This document shows, piece by piece, positions 1 to 11,690 of a stretch of 64,000 nucleotides of DNA (positions within the stretch are counted from its first letter, which is position 1; every line of letters starts with the position of its first letter). Position numbers and translations under genes: made by a program. This DNA is from Rhodamnia argentea (Eukaryota; Streptophyta; Magnoliopsida; Myrtales; Myrtaceae), in NCBI RefSeq assembly GCF_020921035.1, contig NC_063154.1, positions 19,379,861 to 19,443,860 of the forward strand, read 5' to 3'. The notes under the pieces are model-generated. The model saw only the letters and a program-made list of their open reading frames with translations, did no database searches and was not told where the DNA came from.

Positions 1-71
1 AGAAGAAGCCTTGGAATCGCAGCTGGTTATGGGACTCCAAGGAAGTCATGGAAGTGCTAGAGGAAGATGAG

Positions 72-2558
72 GTACCCGTTTCCTTTCTTTTGCTCTCTTA
101 GTCCATGTTCTACTGTCAAAGTGACGTTGGTCCTCCACTAAGTGTTTGCTCTAGTGACCAGAGAACGTTCTAATGTTATTGTCCTCGTGCCTTTTTATTG
201 AAGTGATTAGAAAGTAGGAGGTCGCTCTTTCTTAATAAGTATTGCAGCTTATTTGAGACTTTTCTTACATAAGTGTACAATATGAAGTTTTTTCCAAGAA
301 CGAGGTACTTTAAGATTTATTATATATTTTTTTTTTTGGTCCAAGACTTATTAGATACTTGAAAGGGTATTTTACATTGCAAAAATTTGACTTTATATAA
401 TTCATTGGGTTACGTCCTTGACACGTGCAACAAATTACTTGACTATGCCACTGTAAAAAATAACAGCTTTGGATACATAAATCATAAAATTCCAACCTCC
501 AGGTGTTAGAATTAATACAATTGGAGTGTTTGTGGACTCATTTTTCATGAAATTTCAATCATTATACCATAATCGAGAATGGAAGGGTAATTTATTTTAT
601 GTTATATTAGATTAGGAATTACTGTTTTACCTAAATTAAGCGTACTTCATGCAATGACCATTAAAAAGATAAATGTCTTGCTTTTTTCCACATAAAAAGT
701 CCCAGAGATAAGAATTCTAAAATTCTAGTTTGTATATAATTAAATATGTGATTGTATTGTATTTGTGAAATTAACCATAGTCTGTATAAAAAGTTATCTT
801 CATGCGTTATCTAAAGTGCAATCAACTTTTATAATTAAAAAAAATGCCGCCTAGACTGGATCGATTATTTTTTCCTTATTTTTATTTCTTAAATGTACAC
901 ATAGTAATTCGAAGGCTGTTTTTTTATTTCTTAAATGTAAACCTAATTTCTAGTTAATATATTAAAACTAAAGTCCATGTTGCTCACCCTTATTAATAAT
1001 TCACTTTTGGACCACACGAAAACCGAACCGAAACAGTTGGTCCTGTCCCAGAATCAATCACCCCTAATTACATTTGCACCAAGTACGAAAGGTCGGGCTT
1101 GTTTTTGAGATTTGGCCATGAGTATTCTCAAACTCTGTCGACCAATTACGGAAGATTAAGAAATTACACATTTGAAGACAAAGAATCTTAATGGCAGATA
1201 GGATTTCTTTATATTTTAAGAGAGAAGTTAATCTGGGAAATGACTAATTTGAGCATGATTACTTCTGGAAGTTGCTTCCTTTTGTTATAGCTCCTCTTCT
1301 CTTAGATTCCTTTCCGGTGTTGAGATATAATTCCTTCTCCACTAATCATGTCATTCGCCATGAAATTTTGCACAACATTGTGGATTACAATAAACAGACA
1401 TCTGGTTCCGAGAAATCGACATGGATTTAGAAATCCGTGAAATTTCGTGTACTACTTCTTAATTTCCCATGCATGAGTGATTTTGCTTGGTGAAAGCTTT
1501 CTCCACATTTGGATTAAAAATATTTCTAATCTATTCTGATGAAGAAATTATTCGTTCCATAGATTTAAAAATGGATTAGAAATAGTTGTTCTCCCAAAAT
1601 CGGGAATAGGGCCCAAGGAACTCATAGCTATTCCATGAAGCCTAGACTAGCTTCAAATTTCATAATCCTAAATAACTTTGCATGTTTCATAATAAATTAT
1701 TTTAAATTAAAGCAAAGTTATTCAATAACGATTGTTTATCATACTTGAAAATTTAAATTGACTTTTCATGCTAAAAATGATAGAGAGCATAAATATAATT
1801 TATATTTCAAGTTACTATTAATAAAATCAAAATCACATCGGAAATATAAATATAACTTCTATCACAATTGCTCATATTTAGTTATGAATCCAATGGCAAG
1901 ACAAAAACGAGTACATATTATCTTAACTGTAAGCAGCAACGTCAAGTAATATACACGAAAAGTATACATAAGAAAAAGGGAAAAGAAATTGACTTCATAA
2001 TTATTTTTCACAATTGTTACAATAACCACGTCTTTTATGTGATTATAGTTCATTTGGATATCTAATGTGAAAATTATAGAGAGAGAAAATATATTTCTAT
2101 TAGAATTGATCAAATCAACTTTCGATTTTGCATTGTAATTTACTTAAATCCTGTGTATTGCTAACTAGTATAGTAATGAAACTACATTACAAGAAAGAAG
2201 AGCGTTAACAAGTTGTTAAGTTTTACATATGAGCCATTGGACCAAAGTGTAAAAATATGTTTATAATATGCATAAGAAACTATAAACTATTATTCAGAAC
2301 AAAATAAAACACGAAATAAGAGAACATCATAATTTTCCTTAAGATCCCAGTACTTACGGCCAATTTCAAAATCTATGTAGACATCCTTCACTTTGTTAGC
2401 CTATACAGGTTATTGGTCAAGGGAAGGAATCGTATGTTCCCTTTGCTAGTCTCCAAAGACACCGATGCATGTTAATAGAGATATGAACAATGACATCAGA
2501 TTTTCTTCAATTGTATATAAATAGTGTTGATGAATGTTATGTTGATTCTTACTTATAG
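72..2558 (+). other. Intron of TNL-A between NB-ARC and first LRR exon (empty-site reference)
   Basis: An AT-rich 2.49-kb intron with no recognisable gene. Its value is comparative: it is nearly collinear with the 6.7-kb intron of TNL-B (32649-39353). It lacks the SINE, the MITE and the solo LTR found there, so it preserves the empty target sites near 468, 1220 and 2050. Small ORFs in it are chance. Confidence 0.8.
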
Positions 2559-3899
2559 GGAACAAGAAAGATTGAGGCCATTTCTTGCTCAAAATTCTCT
2601 TCTCATCAAGATGACAATATCCTCACCGGCGAACAATTCAAGGAATTAAAGAACCTGAGGTTCCTTGACGTGAGTGGGGGCACATCTTATTAGAGATTTT
2701 AAGAACCCAACTAAGAATTTAAAATGGCTTCGATGGAGGAATTGTCCCTCAACTTTTGAAGCAAACAATTTTGATGCAAAGGAATTAGTTGTACTCAATT
2801 TGTCCTCTAGCATGTTATCGGATACATGGCCAGGATGGAGTTCCATCAAGGTAAGGTAGAAGAACAAGTCTATTTTTCCGTTTCCTTTTCCTTTTGGTTG
2901 AATCATATTCACTCCGGGCTAACCTCTCCACGATTATAATATTCCTTATCGGGTGGCAAGGAAGCTAAAATATCTCGACCTTGAATGGTGTCCGTTCTTA
3001 AGAAGAACTTCCTTCCTCTCACATTTTGAGAATTTGGAGGTTCCGATCCTCACTCGGTGTCGGGAGATAGAGCAAATTGACTCTTCGATTGAAAAAATGA
3101 AGAGCCCGGTACGCTTGGACTTGAGGGAATGTGTGAAGCTCAAGAGGCTTCCAGCAGAAGTGGGTAAATTACAAGCACCGAAGCAACTCAATCTACGGTT
3201 TTCTGGAATAGAAGAATTACCAGAGAGCATAGGGGATCTGCAGAGTCTAGAAATTCTGGATATTCATTGCACTCGGATAAAAGAATTACCAAAGAGCATA
3301 GGGGATCTGCAGAATCTAGAAATTTTGGATATTAGTCGCACTCGGATAAAAGAATTACCCGATGGCATTGGAAGGCTGAAAAAGCTCCGAGATTTAAATG
3401 CTTCAAATTGCTGGGAACTGGGAGGAGTAATTCCAGAAGGCATCTACAATATTTCTTCCCTACAACGCCTTAATTTTGGTCATGCTTGCAACCTCCAATC
3501 GCTGTCGGCGCTTCCTTCCAGCCTAACATTTTTGCATGTCACCTGTCGAAGTCGCAGATTGCCTTCACTTTCCAACCTGACCCATCTCAAGGAGGTACGA
3601 ATTGATGATTGCGAATTTCTAGAGTGCATCCGGGAGCAACCATCAACACAACCAGAAAGATGCCTACACGCTCCCTTTGAATTGGAAATCTTTGCAATCG
3701 GCATTTGCAAGCTCATGAAAACACCGCACGTTTTACAATTTAACCATATGAGGACATTAAGTGTCGAGGAGTGTGAAAATATACTTGAAATTCGAGGTCT
3801 TGACGAATTGCTTTATTTGGAAAGATTGTTCATCTCAGCTTGTCCTTCAATTGAGAGGCTGAACCTTCCAAAATCCAAGGATCTGAAGATATTCAAAGC

Positions 3900-5560
3900 T
3901 ATAGACTGCGAAAGCTTGGTAGAAATTCAAGGCCTCAATGTGTTGGAGTCCTTGAAAGAGATAGATATCTCTTGGTGCGCTTCAATTGAGAGGCTGAACC
4001 TTTCAAAATCTAAGGGTCCGAAGATATTCCGAGCTACAAACCGCAAAAGCTTGGTTGAAATTCAAGGCCTCGATACGTTGGAGTCCTTGGAAGCGATATA
4101 TATCTATGAGTGCGCTTCAATTGAGAGGCTGAACCTTTCAAAATCCAAGGGTCCGAAGATAGTCAAAGCTACGGACTGCGAAAGGTTGGTTGAAATTCAA
4201 GGCCTCGATACGTTGGAGTCCTTGGAAAAGATAGATATCTCTGAGTGCACTTCAATTGAGAGGCCGAACTTTTCAAAATCCAAGGGTCCGGAGATATTCA
4301 AAGCTGGATACTGCAAAAACTTGGTTGAAATTCAAGGCCTCGATACGTTGGAGTCCTTGAAAGAGATAAATATCTATAAGTGCGCTTCAATTGAGAGGCT
4401 GAACTTTTCAAAATCCAAGGGTTTGAAGATATTCAAAGCTGCAAACTGCAAAAGCTTGGTTGAAATTCAAGGCCTCGATACGTTGGAGTCCTTGAAAGAG
4501 ATATATATCTATGGGTGCGCTTCAGTTGAGAGGCTGAACCTTTCAAAATCCAAGGGTCTGAAGATATTCAAAGCTGGATACCGCAAAAACTTGGTTGAAA
4601 TTCAAGGCCTCGATACGTTGGAGTCCTTGGAAAATATAGCTATCTCTGAGTGTGCTTCAATTGAGAGGCTAAACTTTTCAAAATCTAAGGGTCTGAAGAT
4701 ATTCGAAGCTGGAGAATGCAAAAGCTTGGTTGAAATTCAAGGCCTTGATACGTTGGAGTCCTTGAAAGAGACAAATATCTATATGTGCGCATCAATTGGG
4801 AGGCCGAACCTTCCAAAATCCATGGGTTCGACGATGTTCAGAGCTACACGCTGCAAAAGGTTGGTTGAAATTCAATGCCTCAATGCGTTGGAGTCATTGA
4901 AAGAGCTATATATCAATGAGTGCGCTTCAATTGAGAGGCTGAACCTTTCATAATCCAAGGGTCCGAAGATGTTCAGAGTTACACGCTGCGAAAGGTTGGT
5001 TGAAATTCAAGGCCTCCATACGTTGTAGTCCTTGAAAGAGATATATATCTATAAGTGTGCTTCAATTGAGAGGTTGAACCTTTCAAAATCCAAGGGTCTG
5101 AAGATATTCAAAGCTATAGACTGCAAAAGCTTGGTCGAAATTCAAGGCCTTGATACGTTGGAGTCCTTGAAAGAGATATATCTGTGAGTGTGCTTCAATT
5201 GAGAGGCTGAACCTTTCAAAATCCAAGGGTCTAAAGATATTCAAAGCTACAAACCGCAAAAGCTTGGTGAAATTCAAGGCTCAATACGTTGGAGTCCTTG
5301 GAAGAGATAGCTGTCTCTAAGTGCGCTTCAATTGAGAGGCTAAACTTTTCAAAATCCAAGGGTCTGAAGATATTCAAAGCTACGGATTGTGAAAGGTTGG
5401 TTGAAATTCAAGGCCTCGATACGTTGGAGTCCTTGGAAAAGATAGATATCTATGGATGCGCTTCAATTGAGAGGCTGAACCTTCCAAAATCCAAGGGTCC
5501 GAAGATATTCAAAGCTAGAGACTGGGAAAGGTTGGTTGAAATTCAAGGCCTCGATATGTT
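3900..5560 (+). repeat. Expanded array of 135-bp LRR-coding repeats in TNL-A
   Basis: A 135-bp (45-codon, two LRRs) unit recurs head to tail. The phrase encoding LVEIQGLD starts near 3914, 4049, 4184, 4319, 4454, 4589, 4724, 4859, 4994, 5131, 5263, 5396 and 5531, giving about 13 close copies. More diverged units lie on each side (near 3793 and 5670). Each unit ends with a CASIERLNLSKSKG-type segment. The copies are far more alike than ordinary LRRs, which points to recent unequal exchange. TNL-B has only about five such units. Confidence 0.9.
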
Positions 5561-6272
5561 GGAGTCCTTGAAAGAGATAGATATCTTTGGATGCGCTTCA
5601 ATTGAGAGGCTGAACCTTCCAAAATCCAAGGTTTTGAAGAAGTTGTCTGCTGGATCTTGCAAAAAATTATTCGAAATTCAAGGTCTCGACGGGTTGGAGT
5701 TCTTGAAAGTGCTAAATCTGTCCGGATGCACTTCCTTTGGAAGGTTACCAAATAAATGTTGCTTTGCCACCTTGCATACGTTGGCAATCAACTATTGTGA
5801 CAACCTTCATGATATTCAGGGCCTAGAGAGATTCCCATCCTGCACAAGTTTATGGATTGAGGATTGCAATTCCTTAGCAAACTTCCCAAACTTGTCAAAT
5901 TTTCCTAAATTGATGGAATTGTACCTATCAAATTGCCATGGATTTCAGGAGATCCCATGGCTTGTGGAGTAAACTTCTCTTTTTTATATTGCTATCTCAG
6001 GATTTTCCTCGGTCGAGATCTTACCCGATTTGTCGTCATGTACCAACTTGTTCACTCTGGTTGTGCAAAATTGTGAGAAACTAACTGAGCTTCGGGGGCT
6101 TGAGAAATTGGAGCACCTAGGGATATTGGACATTTCTGGCTGCAATTCACTCAAGACAATACCAGAGTTACCTGGAATTCTGCTTTATCAAAATTATGAA
6201 CAAAATCCACTTGACTCATATGAATTGATGATGGAATTTTCGGAAGACGACAGTGATCAGTCAGAATGTTGA

Positions 6273-6640
6273 GATGATCCATATATCCTTAGCAGGTAAG
6301 TTACCTTTTCTCTTTCGAGATCTATTGTCCAATTTTCCGATATATTTCCTGTTTGCTGTTTCTATTAGCAATGATGACCTTGTTATTAGTACTTCCTGGT
6401 TGAAAGTGTTAGTGTTCTTACTTGAATTCAGGGAATCCGAAGGAGATGTTCATGGAAGTTAATGTGTGTACTTTGGCAAAATGTTTCTGCTCATCATGCC
6501 AGTAAATGATATAGATCAAAAGGCCTTCTAAGTGCATCGTTTGCCATCAGTCTTCAGGTAAGATTCTTCATCCTATGCAGAAAAAAAAATGATTCTCCGC
6601 ATTCGATTGATTCTGGAATTCCAGAATCGTTGAATAAAAA
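6273..6640 (+). other. 3' flank / probable 3' UTR of TNL-A
   Basis: This stretch is collinear with 41910-42149 plus 44808-44940 downstream of TNL-B. It has splice-like GTAAG sites near 6295 and 6559, so a 3' UTR intron is possible. It preserves the uninterrupted target (around 6497-6503) of the solo LTR that splits the unit-B copy. No coding capacity is evident. Confidence 0.5.
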
Positions 6641-7745
6641 CTGATGCATACAGGAATTTGATAGCATGCCAAAGGTAATCGCATAGGTCGAGAATTGCTC
6701 AATGAAGGACACTATGTGGAGTCCTTCTGATGCGACGTTTTAGTTTGCTCTGTGCACACCACGCAGTTCATGGCTGCATGTCTAAAGTACGCCTAAGAAT
6801 GAATTAATAGGGTTGAGAAAAGGATAACAGAAGAAGGAGAATCTGAAAATGGATTCGAAGCATCGAGACAAGGCACGGAAATTACGAGCCAATTTGTGCT
6901 TCAAGCAAGTGCACAACTCAAAAATTGTCCATTGAAACAAAAGAAAACTGTGAGTTTCTTTTCATTCTGTGTTTCTAGTCTCTGTTTGTGTCATTATTTT
7001 CTCAGTTTACTTTCGTAAGTGGACAGGATTAACAGATAGTCAGATAAAGGGAAACCAATCCACTTGTCACAGAAAGGCATCCTAATAATGCCACCACTCA
7101 AAAGGTACTTTTAACCATACTTTTTAGTAACTGACTATCCATTTGAACGATTAAAAGAGCCATTTTAACCTGGGCATTGTTTGGTTATTAATAACATGGA
7201 TGGGAAGGCAATCGAGTCATTCCTCCACTAAAAAATACCGACAATGCTGTGGTCAATGCTAAGAAGGTAGAAAGGGCATCTCGCATATTTATCGCTACAG
7301 TGGGATTGGAGGTACAACTTTTCGACAGTAAACAAATTTGTTGTGTAACGATTCGAGATTTGAATTGAACGCATGCATCTCTTTCGTCCAGCAACAAAAG
7401 GAAGACAGTATGAACAAGGAGCCAGAGAAATGGAAACGAGCAGTGGAGCATTTGAAGGACACTAGAAGTGTTGGATCAATAAGATCTCCAAGAAAGAGGA
7501 AAATCGACCGGGAATAGCTGTTGGAAGAGTTGGAAGTTGTAGTACCTTTTGTTGGTAAGATCAAGAGAAGGAGTGTGTTGTTTATATTTTCTGCAAGTGT
7601 TTTAAGATGTGGGAATGATGCTGTTAAGACCACAAGCATTCTGTGCAACAGTTTTTTTGTGTTTGGGAGTACGTCTGATAGTTGGAAAGAAGTGCAGTTG
7701 GCCTTATTTTTGCCTAATCTGTTGGTGTTAGAAGCTGGAGATTAA
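6640..7745 (+). pseudogene. MULE transposase-derived module, copy A1 (relic)
   Basis: Positions about 6815-6960 match the C-terminal tail of Mutator-like transposases: a KRITEEGE-type basic/acidic stretch followed by a decayed CCHC knuckle ending in NCPLKQKK. The better-kept version is at 10480-10640. Further down, 7404-7516 reads MNKEPEKWKRAVEHLK and then ends at a stop. The module is repeated directly at 9.99-11.7 kb and again twice in unit B. Compared with unit B (45124-46250), about 1.13 kb is missing here between two GAG triplets near 6816, which is a microhomology deletion. Not expressed as a transposase. The family call rests on the PGRPK...CCHC tail. Confidence 0.5.
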
Positions 7746-8097
7746 TTTTCTTACCTAACAATTTCTACCAATGTTTATTCTGAAAAACAGCAATTACGCA
7801 AGAATGAAAATAGAAAATCCCGAAAAATCGGATATTTCCAAACAGACAAAATTCCATAGCACAATTCTAAAACAGGCATGGAAGAGAGGAACAAAGCAAT
7901 CACATACCGACAGGTCCCCCCACAATCCTTGCAATTCTGAACCCCAAACTAAGACAAAAACGAGCATCTCAACATGGAAACGTTTATCTGGAAAAACCGA
8001 GTGACAGAAATCATTCCCAGTGGTGGATTAACAGAAATTGCAGAAAGCCATATCCAATGCAGCACCTCACACAAATGTGTCTCTAGACAAAATCAAT
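7746..8097. other. Spacer between MULE module and EPL fragment
   Basis: This is collinear with 47945-48100 in unit B. About 195 bases (roughly 7903-8097) are present here and missing from unit B. No gene was recognised. Confidence 0.4.
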
Positions 8098-9720
8098 GAA
8101 CATGTCCATTGTCCACTCAAATATCTCCACAGATATGTGCCCAGGGCCATTCTCATGAACATCTGTAGAGCTCTGACAAGATGAAATTCACTGCTTATCG
8201 TCACTGCCCATGTCATATAGGACACCAGATGGATTCAAGGCCATTTCAATATCTGTTTCAACTTGCTGGATGTAGATAGCAGGACTGCGAAACGATAGCT
8301 CCATTCCATTATCATCATAATCATCTACTATGTGGACACCAGGAGTCGGAATGTTTTTCACTGATGCAGAACGGAAGTTCCGGTCGTAACACTCTTCATG
8401 CTTCTCCTAGAAAGAGCCCATTGCTTCTGTCTGAAAATTCGAGTGTCCACTCTTTCCCTCCTCGCCACATCATAGCATGTGTATACATGTTAGTGGACCC
8501 GGGCTGCAGAAACTGATGTGCTTTATGATAATATTTTGTGGTTCCTGAAACTTTTACTGCAAGGTTCCACTCATTCTCAACAAGTTCAACGACCACCTCT
8601 GCCCCACTCTCTCTCCATCCTCTGTCCCCCACTGTAATTAACAAGTTCGCAGGACAAGATAACGACTCCCAGTTTCTTTGAGAAACTCGGGCGACATCTG
8701 AGGCCCTCTTTTCATTGGGTCTCCTGATTCGTTCATGAAGAATTGTTCTCTGCTGCGGCTTTGAGCTTGAACCTGAAACCCCAGAAGGATATGAGTAAGT
8801 AACATGTTTTCGTGGCTTCTTTGGTCCATTGCCAAAACTATTTAGGGAACCATCAGATTTTGCATCTGACCAACCGCATGAGAAGTGTCCATAAAATGAA
8901 CTACTTCTACTCCCATGCCATACGCTTCTTGGTGCTGTGGGATTTGGACTCGGGATGAGGCTGCCATTCATACCGCAAACCATATCAGTAGGCAGCAAAC
9001 TGCGCAGCGATCCATCATCAACAGGCTTTTCGCTCTCATTATAATGGGGAATATCTATCTTAATACCATTCAAAGAAGGACAAGCACCATTTGTGATCCT
9101 CTGCAAAGGACTTGACTTTTTTTTTCTGATGTTGCGTAATTTCCTTGCCCTTCCTGCATCTGCCCAACCTCATCACCATCTACAGCACTAGCAATGCGAA
9201 TCGTGCCAGTGTGAAGATTACCACTTTGGTTATCCTGAGCGGTCCTCGTATCTACACCCTTGCAAACAAGCGGCTCAACAGCCTGATCATCTTTAGCACA
9301 ACGCAAGTAGTGACTCTCTTGATGGAGCTTCTCAGCTAGTGTGGAATCCCATATCCTTCTTTGAGCAGTTATCTATGGCGATGTTAGGTTGCACCAAAAT
9401 GCTTGCATTTTCTGCACTTTTCTCCTGATTAAGCTCCGCAAACTAATTTTGGATGCGCTATGATTCATAAGAAGCTTCAGGTGCAAGCTCAGAAAGAAAG
9501 TAGGAGCATCGGTAAAGGGGAGAGTAAACAGAGGAAGCTTCATGTACTCTACATCAGAACCCGAAGAATTTGCCCCATTATCGTCACCATTACCTCTAGA
9601 TACACCCGAGGGCCAAATTGCTTCTCCGGTCATCTTCTGTAGACCCTGATCCGTTAACCCCAAGACAATTAATACTGGTTTTGCACAAGTAACAACCACA
9701 ATACTGCCAAAGGTAATCAT
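8098..9720 (-). pseudogene. Enhancer-of-polycomb-like (EPL) gene fragment, copy A
   Basis: Read on the minus strand, this encodes recognisable blocks of a plant Enhancer-of-polycomb-like chromatin protein (a relative of the NuA4/TIP60 EPL1 subunit). From N to C they are: an LPLFTLPFTDAPTFFLSLHLKLLM block (9373-9720), a KPRKHVTYSYPSG block, the RNWESLSCPANLLIT segment, a WTLEFSDRS segment (8396-9106), and then EECYNRNFR...VKNIPTPGV and ETDIEMALNPSGVLYDM in another frame. The frameshift near 8396-8425 is shared with copy B, so it predates the segmental duplication; a stop inside the last block is specific to copy A. The N-terminal half of the usual protein is absent. No introns interrupt the blocks, so the origin could be retroposition or capture by a mobile element. 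Confidence 0.75.
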
Positions 9721-9990
9721 TTATGTCAAGAAATGCTAAATGAATAGGATCTCGATGTTTAAGGATCAGGAGCTTTCAAAAGGCACTTCTAAAAGGAAAA
9801 AAAGTCACTTAAGGATCAGGAGCTCGATGTTTATTGGACTTCTCCGAATGCTGACAATGTATCCTTGGAAAGGCAGAGGATGCTTTCCTATTTTTATCCC
9901 ACATTGTGGTAATTACAATCGACAGAACCATCGCAGAACTGAAACCGTCCGTTAGGAGGTTTTTTAAATACTGAAAGTCTAGCCAATTAG
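9721..9990. other. Spacer between EPL fragment and MULE module A2
   Basis: Collinear with 49725-49985. It contains short repeats of a GGATCAGGAGCT motif near 9768 and 9813. One frame reads SPNADNVSLERQRML, which I do not recognise. Confidence 0.35.
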
Positions 9991-11690
9991 TTTGATATGG
10001 TGCCCAATAATTTGGATGACTGCATTTCAATTTGGTACCACAATTGGCACTGCATGGAGGTCTTTTGGAGTCCTCATTGAAAGAGAGTTGTTTGTGATTC
10101 AGGTTATGGTCATCATGCTAAAGAGGAAGCTATTCGATGATTGGCTGCTAAACTTTGTTGGGTCAATAAAGAACTCAGAGGTTCTTACTTTGTTAAGCTA
10201 TTGTCATATTTTCTGTCAGAACGATAGAGGTTGCTGCTGATACCAAACTTGAAAATGTTTCTGGTGTGAAGAACATGGTCGCCAGAGTCCAGTAATCCTA
10301 CGAATTGCCTGTGTTTTTTTCTCTTTTTTTCTCCTTGAAATGTTGTCTGTCGAATACAGCTTCCTTTGTATCAAATTGGATACTATGTGAGGTGACAGTA
10401 GGTCTAATAATCAGTTCTCTCATTTGGCATCAGCTAATAAGGTGCACCGTTCACTCATTTGGCCTTCCAGTGATAGAGAACCTTTGGGGGCACCAACGCC
10501 TCGGATTATGCCTGGTAGGCCTAAATAGGAAAGGATAACAGAGGAAGAATCTACAAATGGATAAGTATAGAAATCACATGCCATTTGTGCTTCAAGAGAG
10601 GCCACGACTCAAGAAATTGTCCATTGAAACAAGAGAAAAGGGTAGGGTTCATTCATTATGTGTTTCTCGTCTCTGTTTGCGTCATTCTTTTTTTCTGACT
10701 TTATTTTCTTAAGTGAACAGGATGGAGAGATAGTCAGACAAAGAGAAACCAACCAACTTGTCACCGAGATGCATCATAAGGATGCCACCACGCAAAGGTA
10801 CTTTTAACCTTACTGTTAAGAAACATAGTATGCACTTGAATGATTACAAGAGCCATATTAACTTGAGCATTTTTTGGTTCTTAATAGCCTGGATGGGCAG
10901 GCACTCGAGTCATTTATCTACCGAGAGCTATCAACAATGTTGTGGTCAATGCTATGAAGGTGGATTGCGCATCTCACATATTTATCACTTCAGTGGGATT
11001 AGAGGATCAGCTTTATGGAAGTAAACGGGTTGTTATGTAAAGATTTGAAAGTACGCATCTCTCTCGTCAAGCAGCAAAAGGAAACAGTATGAATAAGAAG
11101 CGAGAGAAACAGAAAGAGGATGAAACTTGTCCCCCAATTATGTCGGTGAATGAAGGACATTGGAAGTGGTGGATCAACAGGATCTCCGAAAAAAAGGGTA
11201 AATCGACCGGCAGTAGCAGTTTTTTGAAAGTACGCATCTCTCTCGTCAAGCTGCAAAAGGAAACAGTATGAATAAGAAGCGAGAGAAACAGAAAGAGGAT
11301 GAAACTTGTCCCCCAATTACATCGGTGAATGAAGGACATTGGAAGTGGTGGATCAACAGGATCTCCGAAAAAAAGGGTAAATCGACCAGCAATAGCAGTT
11401 TAAAGAGTTGGAAGTCTAATATGTTTTAGAACCTTTCGATGGTATGATACTCTTCAATTTAAGATCAAGATATGGAGTTTGCTGTATATATTTTCTCCGA
11501 GTGTTTAAGATGTGGGCATCAACAGCCTTTTATGCTTGGGAGTACGTTTGATATTCGAACGGAAGTGCAGTTGCTCCTTATGTTTGCCTAATCTTTTGGT
11601 GTTATAGACAATGCTCTATCCCCATTCCCCGATAACGAGCCAAGCTTGTTTAGAGGTTGTAGGACATTAATTTTTCTTACCTAACAGTTT
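9990..11690 (+). pseudogene. MULE transposase-derived module, copy A2 (relic)
   Basis: About 10465-10640 reads APTPRIMPGRPK, then an ERITEEE stretch, then a complete CCHC knuckle CHLCFKRGHDSRNC followed by PLKQEK. This is the usual C-terminal tail of plant MuDR/MULE transposases. In-frame stops and frame changes (just after PGRPK and before the knuckle) show it is dead. The module is a direct repeat of 6640-7745, so the EPL fragment is sandwiched. It also carries a 179-bp tandem duplication at 11047-11405. The catalytic MULE domain was not found in the window. Confidence 0.55.
11047..11405 (+). repeat. 179-bp tandem duplication inside module A2
   Basis: Sequence beginning GAAAGTACGCATCTCTC at 11047 recurs at 11226, and the two copies are almost identical over about 179 bases. 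Unit B has a single copy (from about 51015), so the duplication arose after the segmental duplication. Each copy contains a short frame reading MNKKREKQKEDET of unknown meaning. Confidence 0.9.

Larger units (their letters stand above)
1..6272 (+). pseudogene. TNL disease-resistance gene copy A, 5'-truncated by the window and decayed
   Basis: This is the 3' part of a TIR-NB-LRR gene, recognised by base-level similarity to the intact copy at 29931-41909. Bases 1-71 are the end of the NB-ARC exon, read in frame up to a GT donor at 72. Intron 72-2558 is followed by a first LRR exon at 2559-2850, intron 2851-2952 and a large LRR exon from 2953. Lesions visible against the intact copy are: one extra G in the G-run near 2676 (exon of 292 instead of 291 nt); the acceptor before 2953 reads GG instead of AG; in-frame stops at 4951-4953, 5026-5028 and 5970-5972; and indels near 5178 and 5263-5282. 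The TIR and most of the NB-ARC lie outside the window. Loss of function looks certain for a full-length product, although stretches of several hundred codons stay open. Confidence 0.9.

Noticed and set aside
5515..5787. Antisense ORFs within LRR exons of both TNLs
   Set aside because: They are mirror frames of a repetitive coding sequence and follow the 135-bp unit, so they carry no independent signal.
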